Part shown: positions 25,601 through 36,723 of the stretch, piece by piece
Layout of the letters: each line of letters opens with the position of its first letter
Numbering within the stretch: the first letter of the stretch is position 1
Translations under genes and position numbers: made by a program
The notes under the pieces: generated by a model
What the model was told of the DNA's origin: nothing
Databases searched by the model: none
What the model saw: the letters and a program-made list of their open reading frames with translations, nothing else
From: Phlebotomus papatasi
Lineage: Eukaryota > Arthropoda > Insecta > Diptera > Psychodidae
Direction: 5' to 3'
NCBI RefSeq assembly: GCF_024763615.1
Contig: NC_077224.1
Coordinates: forward strand, 90,034,712 to 90,098,711
DNA length: 64,000 bases

Positions 25601-27230
25601 TTTGGAATTTTTGAAGGGGTTTTTCAAACGACAACCCCGAAGGGGTTTACACGCATAATTAATTCAACATTGTTATTAACAAATATTGATTTTCTCCTCC
25701 TGCTAATAATCGTTTGCATGCATAACATATTTCCCCAAGACAAACTCTCATTCACACAGAAACCCTGTGAATTCTATATCAGAATTTTCATCATTTTTCC
25801 GAAATGGCAACGTCATCAGAATATATTGAAGATCACTCTATGGATTAGATGAGCGACTGACGGACGTGTCCCTTTTTCGGATTATATCTAAAAGAGAAAG
25901 ATATACGCACTTTCTTCATATCCCTTGCCATGAGGTGTCTTCAATCCCAATATGACAATTTTCATCCCCTTCTCTGGAGCATATCCTCCCGCAGCATCCC
26001 AGGCACGCGGCTTGAGGTTGCACGGGAAATCAAATGCAGAAAAGTTGCCAAGTTGAATATAAGTGATATCATCTTTAATATATCGTATTTAACTTTGGCT
26101 CCTCGTTAATAGAACGTGTGCCGTGGCCAAATTTGATATTATCGCCGCTAGAATCTCTCCATGTGCCTGTCAATCAAACTTCCCTGATTTATATTCTATT
26201 TCCAGCGTCGTCAACTGGAAAACATTTTCACTGGGCGAACACCGCACATAAACACCCCCTCAACCACATTTTCACCATTCAATTCTGTCATACTCATCAC
26301 CTCTCCCTCCCAGTCACAAGATATTAAATAATGTACATACTGCCACAGAAACAGAAAAAAAATCCACCACAATTTTCCCAAAGGAGGATATTAGAAAACA
26401 AAACATCAACCGCCTATCTGGCCGCTTTTCCCTCTCCTTCCAAAGGATGGTAACGTCAACATATCATTTTTGCTATTTCAGCCTCAATGCGCACCTTCAT
26501 GCTTCATTTCACCGGTGTTCTATTACACCATCTCCTGGAAATTCCATTCTCCATACATTTTCCCGAGTAGATGATCCTTATGCTGGGGAGGTGCCAAAAT
26601 TGCCTATACTTTCACCACCAACCCTATGCATCAATTGTCTTATTCGTTTTGAGCATATTTGATCACAAGCAATCTTCCGGAAAATTTAATAAAGATCCCA
26701 ATGAAATTTATTATCTCCTGGGAAAAGAAAACGTTTCTCCTGGGCACATTTCTTTCATATAACAATTTTTGTCGTTAAGGGAGGATTTAAAAAAAACTTT
26801 CAAAGACTTGTAATTTCATTTGGATTTCCTCTGTGTGTTTATCTTCAATCCAGAATTGGAAAAGGGTAAAGGAATTAACACTTCTGATAGAGTGAACGAA
26901 AAGGGTTCATGGAATGATTTACCTGACGTTTTTTTGTGATTTATTTAACAAATAGAAAATAAACAGCATTAAAAGGAGAAATGTAGAACCGACCATACTT
27001 GAAAATGTCAATCATTATTATAGCTTGTCATACGGCAGCAAATGAAATGAATTCGCATGAATCATTATGGAATGCTTTAAATCCCTTCACTCACTTTATG
27101 AGAATTGAAAGCCATGGATTAACTTTCTAACATCACATAAGTTATTTCAATATTCGGGAAAATGTCGTACTGGTCGGGCCGGAATATTTTTATTGTTTTT
27201 CTTAAATTTACGTGTTTTAGTTAGAACTAA
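22667..27230. other. Spacer between the two foldbacks
   Basis: No gene is supported. At 22960-22990 the words GGCCTAAATCAATCAATAAA resemble the short-repeat tail of a non-LTR element, but no coding part precedes them. A (GA)n run of about 14 bases lies near 25130. Frames of 60-100 codons are featureless. Confidence 0.45.
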
Positions 27231-27399
27231 GGGCTCATTCACATGATGAAAAAGTGCATAAGAAAAAATACATAAACCAAAATGGAGCAATCTGATTGGC
27301 TGAGACTTATGCACTTTTGCATAGAACTTTTTCATAAGCATGATTTTATTTCTCAATTTAATTCCCAACTGTTCTCAATTTCAAATCAAATGCGCGCGC

Positions 27400-27864
27400 G
27401 ACAAAAATCAGCTGTCAAATCAATTGTGCGGTGCGCGTGAAGCAAATTTGTTTGCTTTCGTGAGTGAAAATTCCCGGAGGAGAGGAAAATATAGAATATT
27501 TGGGCAGAGAGGATTCCAAGAATTGCCAAGGATTCCAAGCATTGCCCCTCGTGAGTGATATCTTGGTGAAATGTGTGTGCATTGTACAGAAGGACTATAA
27601 GGTTCGAGATGTGTCATGTGGAGCTCAGTCAGTGTTATCCCCGAGAGATAACCCAGCAACCCGGAGGTATCAGGACAGGAACACCAGCAAAACATGGAAG
27701 AACCACTCCAACAATAGAAGTGCTACTTTTCCACAAGAACTCAAGAATTGAAGTGTCCAGAATTGATATTTTGAAGGAAGCTTGTGAGATGTCAGCATCG
27801 CATCCGGAGGGAAGTTGCATCTGAGCCACAGAACCTTGGGAGGATCTATTACCAGTTGTAACAG
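27400..27864 (+). pseudogene. Gene-like first exon(s) captured in the left arm
   Basis: This stretch precedes a good splice donor (AACAG|GTAAGA at 27865) and is less AT-rich than its surroundings. It contains long overlapping frames: 95 and 83 codons on the plus strand, plus a 103-codon frame on the minus strand (27635-27946) that opens with TTG, not ATG. None matches a family I know. Joining the donor to the next exon in phase meets a TAA or TGA in the reading frames I tested, so either this is untranslated sequence or the frame is broken. An identical inverted copy lies at about 31726-32190. Confidence 0.4.
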
Positions 27865-28304
27865 GTAAGAAATTACGATCACTGTTTGTTAACTGCGAAA
27901 ATTCGGTGAAAAGTTGAATATCGTAATCCTCATTTTGAGCTTCCAAGAGCTAAGGGGCTTCCCAATCAGAAAAAAGAGTGTCGATTTTTTAATCAAATGA
28001 TTTACGTTATAAAATCATTTCTGAATTTGCCTGAAGTGCATGAATGGATTCTTGGGGGTTTATTAATCAGTAAAAAAAAAGTCCAATATTTTAAGAAATG
28101 AAATTTTAATGAGAATTAAAAAACAATTAATTTCCATTGATTTTTCATTTCACAAAAAAATAATTATTTGATATTAATAGCATAATCTTAGGGATTACTA
28201 TTTTGCGATCCTATCTATTTATCAGAGTCTCAACTTAATTTGAAAATGAAGTTATATAACAACATTCCTTACCTATTCTTTTTTTTTCTTTTTCTTTTTT
28301 GCAG
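27865..28304 (+). other. Intron-like segment in the left arm (440 bp)
   Basis: It begins GTAAGA and ends with a long pyrimidine tract and TTTTTTGCAG, a textbook acceptor. The mirror copy at 31286-31725 has the same length and the same sites. Presence of an intron argues that the element took up genomic DNA of a gene rather than a processed transcript. Confidence 0.6.
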
Positions 28305-28427
28305 GAAAGCAGATCCGAAAATGTTAGTGTATTGAGTGATGTCGACGTTAATCTGTATTCCTTCAAAGAGAAGAATAAGGACTTCACAACAGCACAAATA
28401 AGAAGACTTGAATTGAAACATCAGTGA
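28305..28427 (+). pseudogene. Terminal-exon-like ORF of 40 codons in the left arm
   Basis: Starting exactly at the acceptor, phase 0 stays open for 40 codons to TGA. The peptide has a varied, protein-like composition beginning ESRSENVSVLSDVDVNLYSF and ending RRLELKHQ. It lacks a Met, so it needs an upstream exon. AATAAA words follow at about 28498 and 28550, consistent with a 3' end. I do not recognise the family. The inverted copy occupies 31163-31285 in the right arm. Confidence 0.5.
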
Positions 28428-29051
28428 AACACCTTGTTATAAAAAAAAAACAAATACATAATTATTATAAAAAAATTCAAAATATACTTAATAAGAAAAT
28501 AAATTCAAAAACTCATTGAAACACATTCAAAAACTGTAAACTTTTAAAAATAAATCTCTTTTTTCAATATTTTTTATACAATTCTTTTCATTTTGATTTT
28601 CTTTTTGATTTTTAGTTGCTCTTCAAGTGGTTACATATCGATACAGAAAAAATATTTTTCCCTGATGTTTCGGACTATGTCTTGGAAAACATTTAAAATT
28701 TAAATCGTGTTTTCTTCTTGAGTCCAGTGGTATTAGCGGATTTCAATGAATTTTTCCGATTGAGGTTGCTACTTCGGCTTACTAATTTGGATTTTATTTT
28801 CCTCAAAATGGTTTCACTGCTGTGGCCAGTGTTTTATTGTTGTGATTAGTGTCCACTTACAGTGCCCGCTTTCTAATCCAGATGATTGGGAGATAACATG
28901 ACAGATGTCCGCTTCGTAATCTGGATGGATTTTTTGAATTTGTTCAACGTCTCGAAAATAATACAATTTTTTTGTAGAATTGGAATAAAAGTCTTAAAGA
29001 AGCCTTAAAAGACAAAATTATAGAATTCAAAACTGTTATACTTGATTTATT

Positions 29052-29671
29052 AAACAAAAACTTCACAAGATAATTCATTTTCATTGCTGAACACACATGC
29101 ATACAAGACCTCAAAATAATTTTGAATGTAACCGTCGATAACTCGTCCGGATTAGGGCAGAATCACATTGACAATAAAATGCTCACCGTAGCCTCACAGG
29201 ATTACGTTAATTTACGCATTTCTATTGCAATTCTTACGCAAATTTTGCATTACCGTATTACCTTATCTTATACTCGGTGGCACTAGATAAAAATAATCTA
29301 AGAAAATTCAAGAAATAAAACGAAAATGCGATAAACGATGAGAAAAAAATTGTACGGTGAATTTCTCTTACAGTTTTTTTGCTCGCCGTTTATCGAATGT
29401 TCGTTTTATTTCTTTAATTATCTTAGGTTATTTTCACCTAGTGCTACCGAGTATAAGATAAGGTAATACGGTAATTGAGAATTTGCGTAAGAATTGTAAT
29501 GGAAATGCGTAAATTAACGAAATACATTGAGGCTACGGTGAGCATTTTATTGTCAATGTGATTCTGCCCTAATCCGGACGAGTTATCGACAGTTACATTC
29601 AAAATTATTTTGAGATCTAGTATGCATGTGTGTTCAGCAATGAAAATGAATTATCTTGTGAAGTTTTTGTT
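29052..29671. repeat. Central hairpin of foldback 2
   Basis: The arms meet here around a short loop near 29355-29367. The arm sequence includes GATTAGGGCAGAATCACATT and its complement at 29555-29574, plus the paired words TACCTTATCTTATACTCGG and GAGTATAAGATAAGGTA. Divergence between the two sides is higher here than in the outer arms, suggesting this core is older or was the original small element. Confidence 0.7.
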
Positions 29672-29674
29672 TAA

Positions 29675-30536
29675 CACTTTAAAACCCGAGTCAAAAAATC
29701 ACGTAAAATACCAAATTGGCATAAAATGCCAGTGCTAATATTCTGCACAAAAAAAACAATTTTTCAATAGTTTTTCGTTTCGTAGGACTTCTACAGCAAT
29801 ACGAGGACACATAAATTATTTTTTCAATAAATATTTTCCCATTTTTCTTGTAATTTTATATAAATTTTGTGAAAATGGACAAAAAATGCCAAAGTGAATT
29901 TTTACAGATTTTCGTAGCAAAAAGGCAATTTCTATTGAATTTCCTTTTTCTTAGCAATTTGCCAAGGATCTTAGAACACATATCTATATATTTTCCTGTA
30001 AAATTTTTAAATTCTTAAATATAATTTGCGCTTTTTGTTTAATAAAATTTTATGTGAAGTTCCAATAGGAATTCGGAAAAGAAAAACAAGACGTAAAGTG
30101 AATTTTCTTCTTATTTTTTTCACTGTAGTACTACTTTACAACAATTCTAGGTCTTATATTATTTAAGTTTTAATAATTATTTTAAAATTTTTCTATATTT
30201 TTTAACGATTTTTTCGAATTGTGACAAAATTAAAAAAAAATATGGTCACATTTTTTAGGTTATGTAGAATAAGCCATTCAAATGTCCATTTCGGATGCCA
30301 ACTCCATATAAAAAAAGTGGGATTTTACGCCAATTTAGTATTCTACGCCCATATTTTGTTTTTTCTCAATTTTTTAAATAATAAAAAAGTTATCAACTAT
30401 TTTTTTGGACTAAACGAAAGCTAATTAAATTCTCTACACATTCGTGTTATCACTTTAGCATAATATTGAATAGAATTCCTACTATGAAGCTCCAAACTTA
30501 AAATTGGAGTAAAATGCCACTTTGGGTTTTAAAGTG
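29675..30536. mobile_element. 862-bp piggyBac-like non-autonomous element
   Basis: Perfect 13-bp terminal repeats, CACTTTAAAACCC, are flanked by TTAA on both sides (29671-29674 and 30537-30540), the exact target duplication of piggyBac elements. The uninterrupted counterpart in the left arm (mirror of about 29041-29060) shows a single TTAA, so the empty site can be read directly. Subterminal words containing AAAATGCCA occur near both ends. The only longer frame (30221-30424) is hydrophobic, AT-rich noise, and no transposase is present. Confidence 0.85.
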
Positions 30537-31162
30537 TTAAAAAATCAAGTATAATAGTTTTGAATTCTATAATTTTGTCTTTTAAGGCTTCTTTAAGACT
30601 TTTATTCCAATTCTACAAAAAAATTGTATTATTTTCGAGACGTTGAACAAATTCAAAAAATCCATCCAGATTACGAAGCGGACATCTGTCATGTTATCTC
30701 CCAATCATCTGGATTAGAAAGCGGGCACTGTAAGTGAACACTAATCACAACAATAAAACACTGGCCACAGCAGTGAAACCATTTTGAGGAAAATAAAATC
30801 CAAATTAGTAAGCCGAAGTAGCAACCTCAATCGGAAAAATTCATTGAAATCCGCTAATACCACTGGACTCAAGAAGAAAACACGATTTAAATTTTAAATG
30901 TTTTCCAAGACATAGTCCGAAACATCAGGGAAAAATATTTTTTCTGTATCGATATGTAACCACTTGAAGAGCAACTAAAAATCAAAAAGAAGATCAAAAT
31001 GAAAAGAATTGTATAAAAAATATTGAAAAAAGAGATTTATTTTTAGAAGTTTACAGTTTTTGAATGTGTTTCAATGAGTTTTTGAATTTATTTTCTTATT
31101 AAGTATATTTTGAATTTTTTTAATAATAATTATGTATTTGTTTTTTTTTATAACAAGGTGTT

Positions 31163-31285
31163 TCACTGATGTTTCAATTCAAGTCTTCTTATTTGTGCTG
31201 TTGTGAAGTCCTTATTCTTCTCTTTGAAGGAATACAGATTAACGTCGACATCACTCAATACACTAACATTTTCGGATCTGCTTTC
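31163..31285 (-). pseudogene. Inverted copy of the terminal-exon-like ORF
   Basis: Reverse-complement duplicate of 28305-28427 with the same stop and the same acceptor (CTGCAAAAAAG on the plus strand). It belongs to the right arm of foldback 2, so everything said of the left copy applies here. Confidence 0.5.
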
Positions 31286-31725
31286 CTGCAAAAAAGAAAA
31301 AGAAAAAAAAAGAATAGGTAAGGAATGTTGTTATATAACTTCATTTTCAAATTAAGTTGAGACTCTGATAAATAGATAGGATCGCAAAATAGTAATCCCT
31401 AAGATTATGCTATTAATATCAAATAATTATTTTTTTGTGAAATGAAAAATCAATGGAAATTAATTGTTTTTTAATTCTCATTAAAATTTCATTTCTTAAA
31501 ATATTGGACTTTTTTTTTACTGATTAATAAACCCCCAAGAATCCATTCATGCACTTCAGGCAAATTCAGAAATGATTTTATAACGTAAATCATTTGATTA
31601 AAAAATCGACACTCTTTTTTCTGATTGGGAAGCCCCTTAGCTCTTGGAAGCTCAAAATGAGGATTACGATATTCAACTTTTCACCGAATTTTCGCAGTTA
31701 ACAAACAGTGATCGTAATTTCTTAC

Positions 31726-32190
31726 CTGTTACAACTGGTAATAGATCCTCCCAAGGTTCTGTGGCTCAGATGCAACTTCCCTCCGGATGCGATGCTGACA
31801 TCTCACAAGCTTCCTTCAAAATATCAATTCTGGACACTTCAATTCTTGAGTTCTTGTGGAAAAGTAGCACTTCTATTGTTGGAGTGGTTCTTCCATGTTT
31901 TGCTGGTGTTCCTGTCCTGATACCTCCGGGTTGCTGGGTTATCTCTCGGGGATAACACTGACTGAGCTCCACATGACACATCTCGAACCTTATAGTCCTT
32001 CTGTACAATGCACACACATTTCACCAAGATATCACTCACGAGGGGCAATGCTTGGAATCCTTGGCAATTCTTGGAATCCTCTCTGCCCAAATATTCTATA
32101 TTTTCCTCTCCTCCGGGAATTTTCATTCACGAAAGCAAACAAATTTGCTTCACGCGCACCGCACAATTGATTTGACAGCTGATTTTTGTC
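31726..32190 (-). pseudogene. Inverted copy of the gene-like first exon(s)
   Basis: Reverse-complement duplicate of 27400-27864, with the donor on the minus strand next to 31725. One amino-acid difference is visible between the arms in the shared 5' part (Ser to Asn in a FV.ENSRRRG context), showing that the arms are not absolutely identical. Confidence 0.4.
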
Positions 32191-32479
32191 GCGCGCGCAT
32201 TTGATTTGAAATTGAGAACAGTTGGGAATTAAATTGAGAATTACGAAGCAAAATTTCTTATGCATCTTTTCATCATGTGAATCCAGCTTAAGAAATAAAG
32301 TATTTCATCTAGTTCAACAAGTTCACAATTACTATACATATTCTTGAATCTTTGATTTATAGAAAAGATAACTCACATCTAAGAAAATCTAATAGACAAA
32401 ACTTATAACTATTATATATATAATTTTGTCTAAAAACTACGATTAAAAAGCGTATATTAGTAATTTAATAAAATTATAT

Positions 32480-32652
32480 GCCGTTCACATTGGATTTAGA
32501 TATATGACGAATAATGTGATTCTGTCTTAATCTACAAATTAATTTATAACCAAATTAACTTGTGCATATAAAAAATGTACTTAGAGATTGATATAATATT
32601 AATAATTATAAAGTATTTTTCTTAAATATTGCTTTACAATGTGAACAACGGC
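32480..32652. mobile_element. Harbinger-like MITE related to the foldback 2 core
   Basis: GCCGTTCACATTG at the left is mirrored by CAATGTGAACAACGGC at the right, with a 3-base indel. The interior contains AATGTGATTCTG followed by TCTTAATC, which matches the foldback 2 core at 29555-29574 at 18 of 20 positions. The flanks are too AT-rich to fix a 3-bp duplication. Superfamily assignment is tentative. Confidence 0.5.
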
Positions 32653-34098
32653 TTATTAATTTTTGATCTGAAATTGAGTAATTAGAAGTAAGGAAACTTT
32701 GTATTTAGTTTAAAAAAATTCACACCTTCCTGTTCAATTTCCGTACTTAAAAAAAACATAATAGCGACTTTGTGACTCTCTCAAACCCCACTAAAAGAAT
32801 ACACTAATACAGCCTTAAATATGGCATTAGAAAATGCGTTTTAAAAATGAATTTACATTTTTCATGAACCTTATGACCAGGTGACAAATTTTTAACTTTT
32901 CATTTTCTATATCCATCTCTGCGAAGAAGAACATTTCCTGGCGACCATAATAACAAATCTCCTTTGTTACATTCACGTTTCTCATATTCCACGTCTGGCT
33001 CATTTATATTCACCGAAAAAAGATCATCATCTCAAAATGCGTAATTATTCAAAAGATCTCTTGGGATACATGGCGGGATGGTTAAAAAGCGTCAAGTAAC
33101 TACTGACACGCAACACTTCCTCCCACCGCAGTCATGTCACATATCGCAGTATATCGCAATGAGTACGCATAAATTAGCACAATTTATGATGAAATTTCAA
33201 CATTTGAATTCATTGCCATCTATCCCTCATTTAGAATCCTCATATCTTGCAAAACTCCTACACACGCAAATTGTTTGTGGCAACCAAAGAAGTTAAAGTT
33301 GTAAGTTTTTCGTGTTGTCCCAGAAATTTATATAGAAATGCCTTGTTTTATAAGGGTATATATGAATATTGCATCTAAAATATGTATATCTATTTTAGAT
33401 GAACTCCATAAATTTCCTCTTGTACAATATTGCCATCTCGGCAGAATTTAACATACATATACAAAATGTAACTCAGCCAGAGAGCATTATTGATTGTCAG
33501 CCTTGCGTCCAACTCTGGGCATTTTATCGCCGCACTGACGTCATTTCCGGCAAATCAGATTTACGATGAGCACATCCCAGAGATTGTGCCAGAGTACGCC
33601 CAACACCAATATCCTGCTCGGAGGTCATTTTGGCGGCTAATAGCCATCCGGTTTGTGTCCATTTTATTGTTGTATTATACAGAAGGGAAGTGGAAATGCC
33701 CAGCAATTCCAAGAAAATGCCAGAATTCATATATACAAAATTCATCCAAATTTATAATTCCACCCTAACAATTGCACCATCTTCCCTCATTCCTGAACAA
33801 AGAAAAGAATAAATCTAAAATAACCTTTTACAAAGTGATGATAAAAGTTTATGAATGGTCCAGAGGAGCTGACAAAAATTTCAAAAATATTTCAAAGAAA
33901 TCATGAAGAGTTGCGGAGGAAAAAACCCTGACAGATGAAGGTGAGATTATGGTATTTCAGTACCAAGAAAAAAACCGGCCTATCGAATATCTTTTTAGCA
34001 TCATCATTAATTTAAATTAAAAAATAATTACAACTCCATAGAGTGAAATTGCCCCATTTGACCGTTTTAGCATTTAAACTTATATGTTCATTTCATAC
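32653..34098. other. Spacer without a supportable gene
   Basis: Contains one short perfect hairpin (CATCTAAAATA / TATTTTAGATG at 33372-33401, 8-base loop), too short for a typical pre-miRNA. Frames at 33078-33812 are featureless. Confidence 0.5.
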
Positions 34099-34787
34099 CC
34101 CGTCTGACCAGGTAAGCGTGGATTATAGCCTCAATTAACCCCTATCTTTCATACCTTACTTTTAAGAACCTCCCATACAAAATACCCCTTACCAAATATA
34201 TGTGAAGGACACTGTTTTGCGTTCATGGTGGTGAGCAGCGGAACTACGAAAATTATGTTGCCGGCCGTGTTGCTCAGCTGACAATGACAATATGGAATAT
34301 TTTCCAAATCATTTTATTTGTTTTGAAATTAATTCAAAGATTCTTAGTTATTTTGCGCGATTTGAGTGATTTTAATAATAATAATAAATATGCGACATTG
34401 TATTTCGGGTAGGGAAAAGTGTAGTGATTGTAGTGAAGCGATTATAACTCTAAAATACGTGTTTTTATTTCTTTTTCGTGGATATTTTTAGGAGACAATT
34501 TTTTATGCAGAGCTTTTTTTCTTTTTTAAAGTGTTAAATCGGTAATATCTATTAAATAAAACATATCATTATCATTGTGGCTTGTGCCGTTTGTATGATA
34601 TTCGGAAGTGAAATCATGAGGTGCATTTGACAGTTTCACTCGCCCGCCATTGATGTACGTGGCAAAACCCAGCCCTTAAATCGAGCCTACCACTAAAGAT
34701 CTTTCCAATGAGGCCTAAAAAAGTGCCTAATGCTGTGGTGTTAATTATTGGCTCAACGCTGGGAACCCTTACCCTGTGTCAGACGGG
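34099..34787. mobile_element. TIR element ending CCCGTCTGAC (689 bp)
   Basis: CCCGTCTGACCAGGTAAG at the left is mirrored at the right, which reads CCCGTCTGACACAGGGTAAG on the other strand. Both then carry related AGCGT(T/G)G words, offset by an indel. No convincing target duplication was seen (AC adjoins both ends, possibly by chance), so the superfamily is unassigned. It contains an (AAT)n run near 34375 and no transposase. Confidence 0.55.
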
Positions 34788-35812
34788 ACCTTTTTTATTG
34801 TTTGAACAATGTTTTTCAAATTTTAGCAATATTTTCTGAAATTGTGAACCCTTTCGATATCTATCTCACCCACTAAAAATCTATCCACTTGGTTAATTTG
34901 TTTAAACATTGCGCATATGTGGAAGAAAAACTTTGAAAGCAATGTAATTTGGATACTTTTTGGAAAATTAATAAACCTAAAGTCTTTAAAAATTTTGTAA
35001 AATATAATAAACAACTTGAGGAAAAATATGCGCTCACGAGTTTGTAACATATCCAAAATACAGTAAGGCATACCCAGAAAGTGGGCATTCCACCCTACAA
35101 CCATTAGACTTGAAGTACACACCAACGCAAACAAACACAAAAAAAAGCATCAAAATCACATCATTGACACAGAATAGTATAGAAAACATCTTGGATTCCC
35201 AAAAACGACATTGAATTGTAAAGCCTATAATTCGATCAGCTAAACTTGAAACTCTTTTCCTCTCTAACGTCCAGCTACACTGACTTGCTATGAAACTTTA
35301 AGAATGAAAATACCCCAGAGATAAATCTTTAATAATACCAAAATATTTCTACACAATTTGCCCATTGACTGATGGTATCTCCATCAAAGTTGTTCACTCT
35401 CTTGGCTCCTTTGACTTCTACAGTTGCTGAAATATGTAACAATTGATTGTGGTGTCTATTGATTGTTCTATTGACGGATATTGTCGCAAAATTCAATTCA
35501 AGCCATACAATGGCACAATAGGGGCACACCAGTTGAATCAGCAACAATATATAATTTTTCTTTTGATCCATCTGCGTTGTTTGGACAACAAAACTTTACC
35601 GGCAACTTATGCTGCCTCTGATTCCAGTGGCGTCTTCACTTCTGCATAACTCTCTCCTTTATAAATTTTGAGCCTCAAAATACTCTTCTATTATACCACC
35701 GATAAATGGCATCGCTGCCACTGGTTCATTCACAACTGAGAAATTTTGAGTATTTACATTGAGAATGCTCTCACTCTATCTTTCATTCATAGGATTTTTG
35801 CCCATGTGAATA
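34788..35812. other. Spacer without a supportable gene
   Basis: The minus-strand frame at 34823-35140 (105 codons) and smaller ones near 35.4 kb show no recognisable motif. Nothing else was identified. Confidence 0.5.
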
Positions 35813-36721
35813 GGGTAGAGTAAGCCCTTTTCGCCACCTTAAGGTTTTGTACCCTTGTAATTCTTACAACTTTTGTCTAAATAAAAAGAAATTTTCTGTA
35901 CAAGTGCTTTGAAGCATTGTCTATCTAATGAACCAGGAGACTTTCCGGGAATTTTTGGGCATCTAGTTGAAAAAATACATTTCCTGCAACAATGCATGTT
36001 TCAGTACTTTTCGCCACTTTGTAAACACTTTTTCGCCACTGTGTAAGCACTTTTTCGCCACTTGTTTTTAATTGATTTTTAAGAAATAGCAGCTTTCGAA
36101 AACCCGCAAAAGTACATTGCACAGTACTTTTCTTATTTAACACCTATATTAGACAATTATTAGAGTATTTCGAATGATTTTTTGCACATTTTTTGTTTAC
36201 GACAAAAATCAATTGACAATTACGTCTGTTTCAACTAAATTCCGCGAGGTGCGCCACTTGTAAAATGCTTGGAAAAATGAGTCGCGAAAAGTACTTACAC
36301 AACCGAAAAAAGTAAGCCCTATTTCACCACATCCGTATTTCTTTATTTTTTTGGAAAACATTATTAAATAATGATATTAGAGCGAAGCTTAGTTAATAAC
36401 AAAGGGACTTTCAGTGAAAAAATATCAAATACTGTACTGCAAAAACATAAAATATTGCAAGACAATTTGTCTGAGCGTTGACAAATTTATTAAGAACTCC
36501 ATATTTTTTTGGTGACTGTTCACCTTGTCGACAATTTCTTCAATTAACTTGCAAATAATCTAGTCGGTGGAGTACCAGTTATGGTTTTCTGATCCGCTGG
36601 ACTAGAGGTTACGAAGTAATAGTCATTTCGTAGTTCCATGAGCTCATAATTCCCTGAAAAAGTGATTTTATTTGTAGGTGGCGAAAAAGTGCTTACTGGC
36701 GAAAAAGTACTGACTCTACCC
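35813..36721. mobile_element. 909-bp TA-flanked TIR element with TTTTCGCCAC repeats
   Basis: The left end GGGTAGAGTAAGCCCTTTTC and the right end (GGGTAGAGTCAGTACTTTTT on the other strand) are paired, with TA outside both (35811-35812, 36722-36723). A TTTTCGCCAC motif recurs at least three times in direct orientation near 36007-36062 and again at both termini, two of them inverted near 36680-36710. Subterminal repeats of this kind are often transposase-binding sites. No transposase frame. Confidence 0.78.
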
Positions 36722-36723
36722 TA

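Larger units (their letters stand above)
27231..32287. mobile_element. Foldback (long inverted repeat) element 2, 5.06 kb
   Basis: Two arms of about 2 kb are near-identical inverted copies with an axis close to 29361. Matching points include the 440-bp intron-like segments at 27865-28304 and 31286-31725, and identical predicted peptides on opposite strands. The outer ends share ATTCACATGATGAAAA (left, 27237; right, mirrored near 32281). The left end starts GGGCTCATTCACATG with TAA outside; the right end is close to TTAA. GG..TTCACA ends with a 3-bp TWA duplication would suit PIF/Harbinger, but the outermost bases do not match well. The left arm has about 60 extra bases at 27275-27340. One arm is interrupted by a piggyBac-like element. 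Confidence 0.8.

Noticed and set aside
27231..32287. Inverted assembly chimera as the explanation for the palindrome
   Set aside because: The arms differ at several bases, the left arm has about 60 extra bases, and only one arm holds the piggyBac-like insertion; a real palindrome is more likely, though reads should confirm it.
33372..33401. Pre-miRNA hairpin
   Set aside because: The stem is only 11 bp with an 8-base loop, too short for a typical miRNA precursor.
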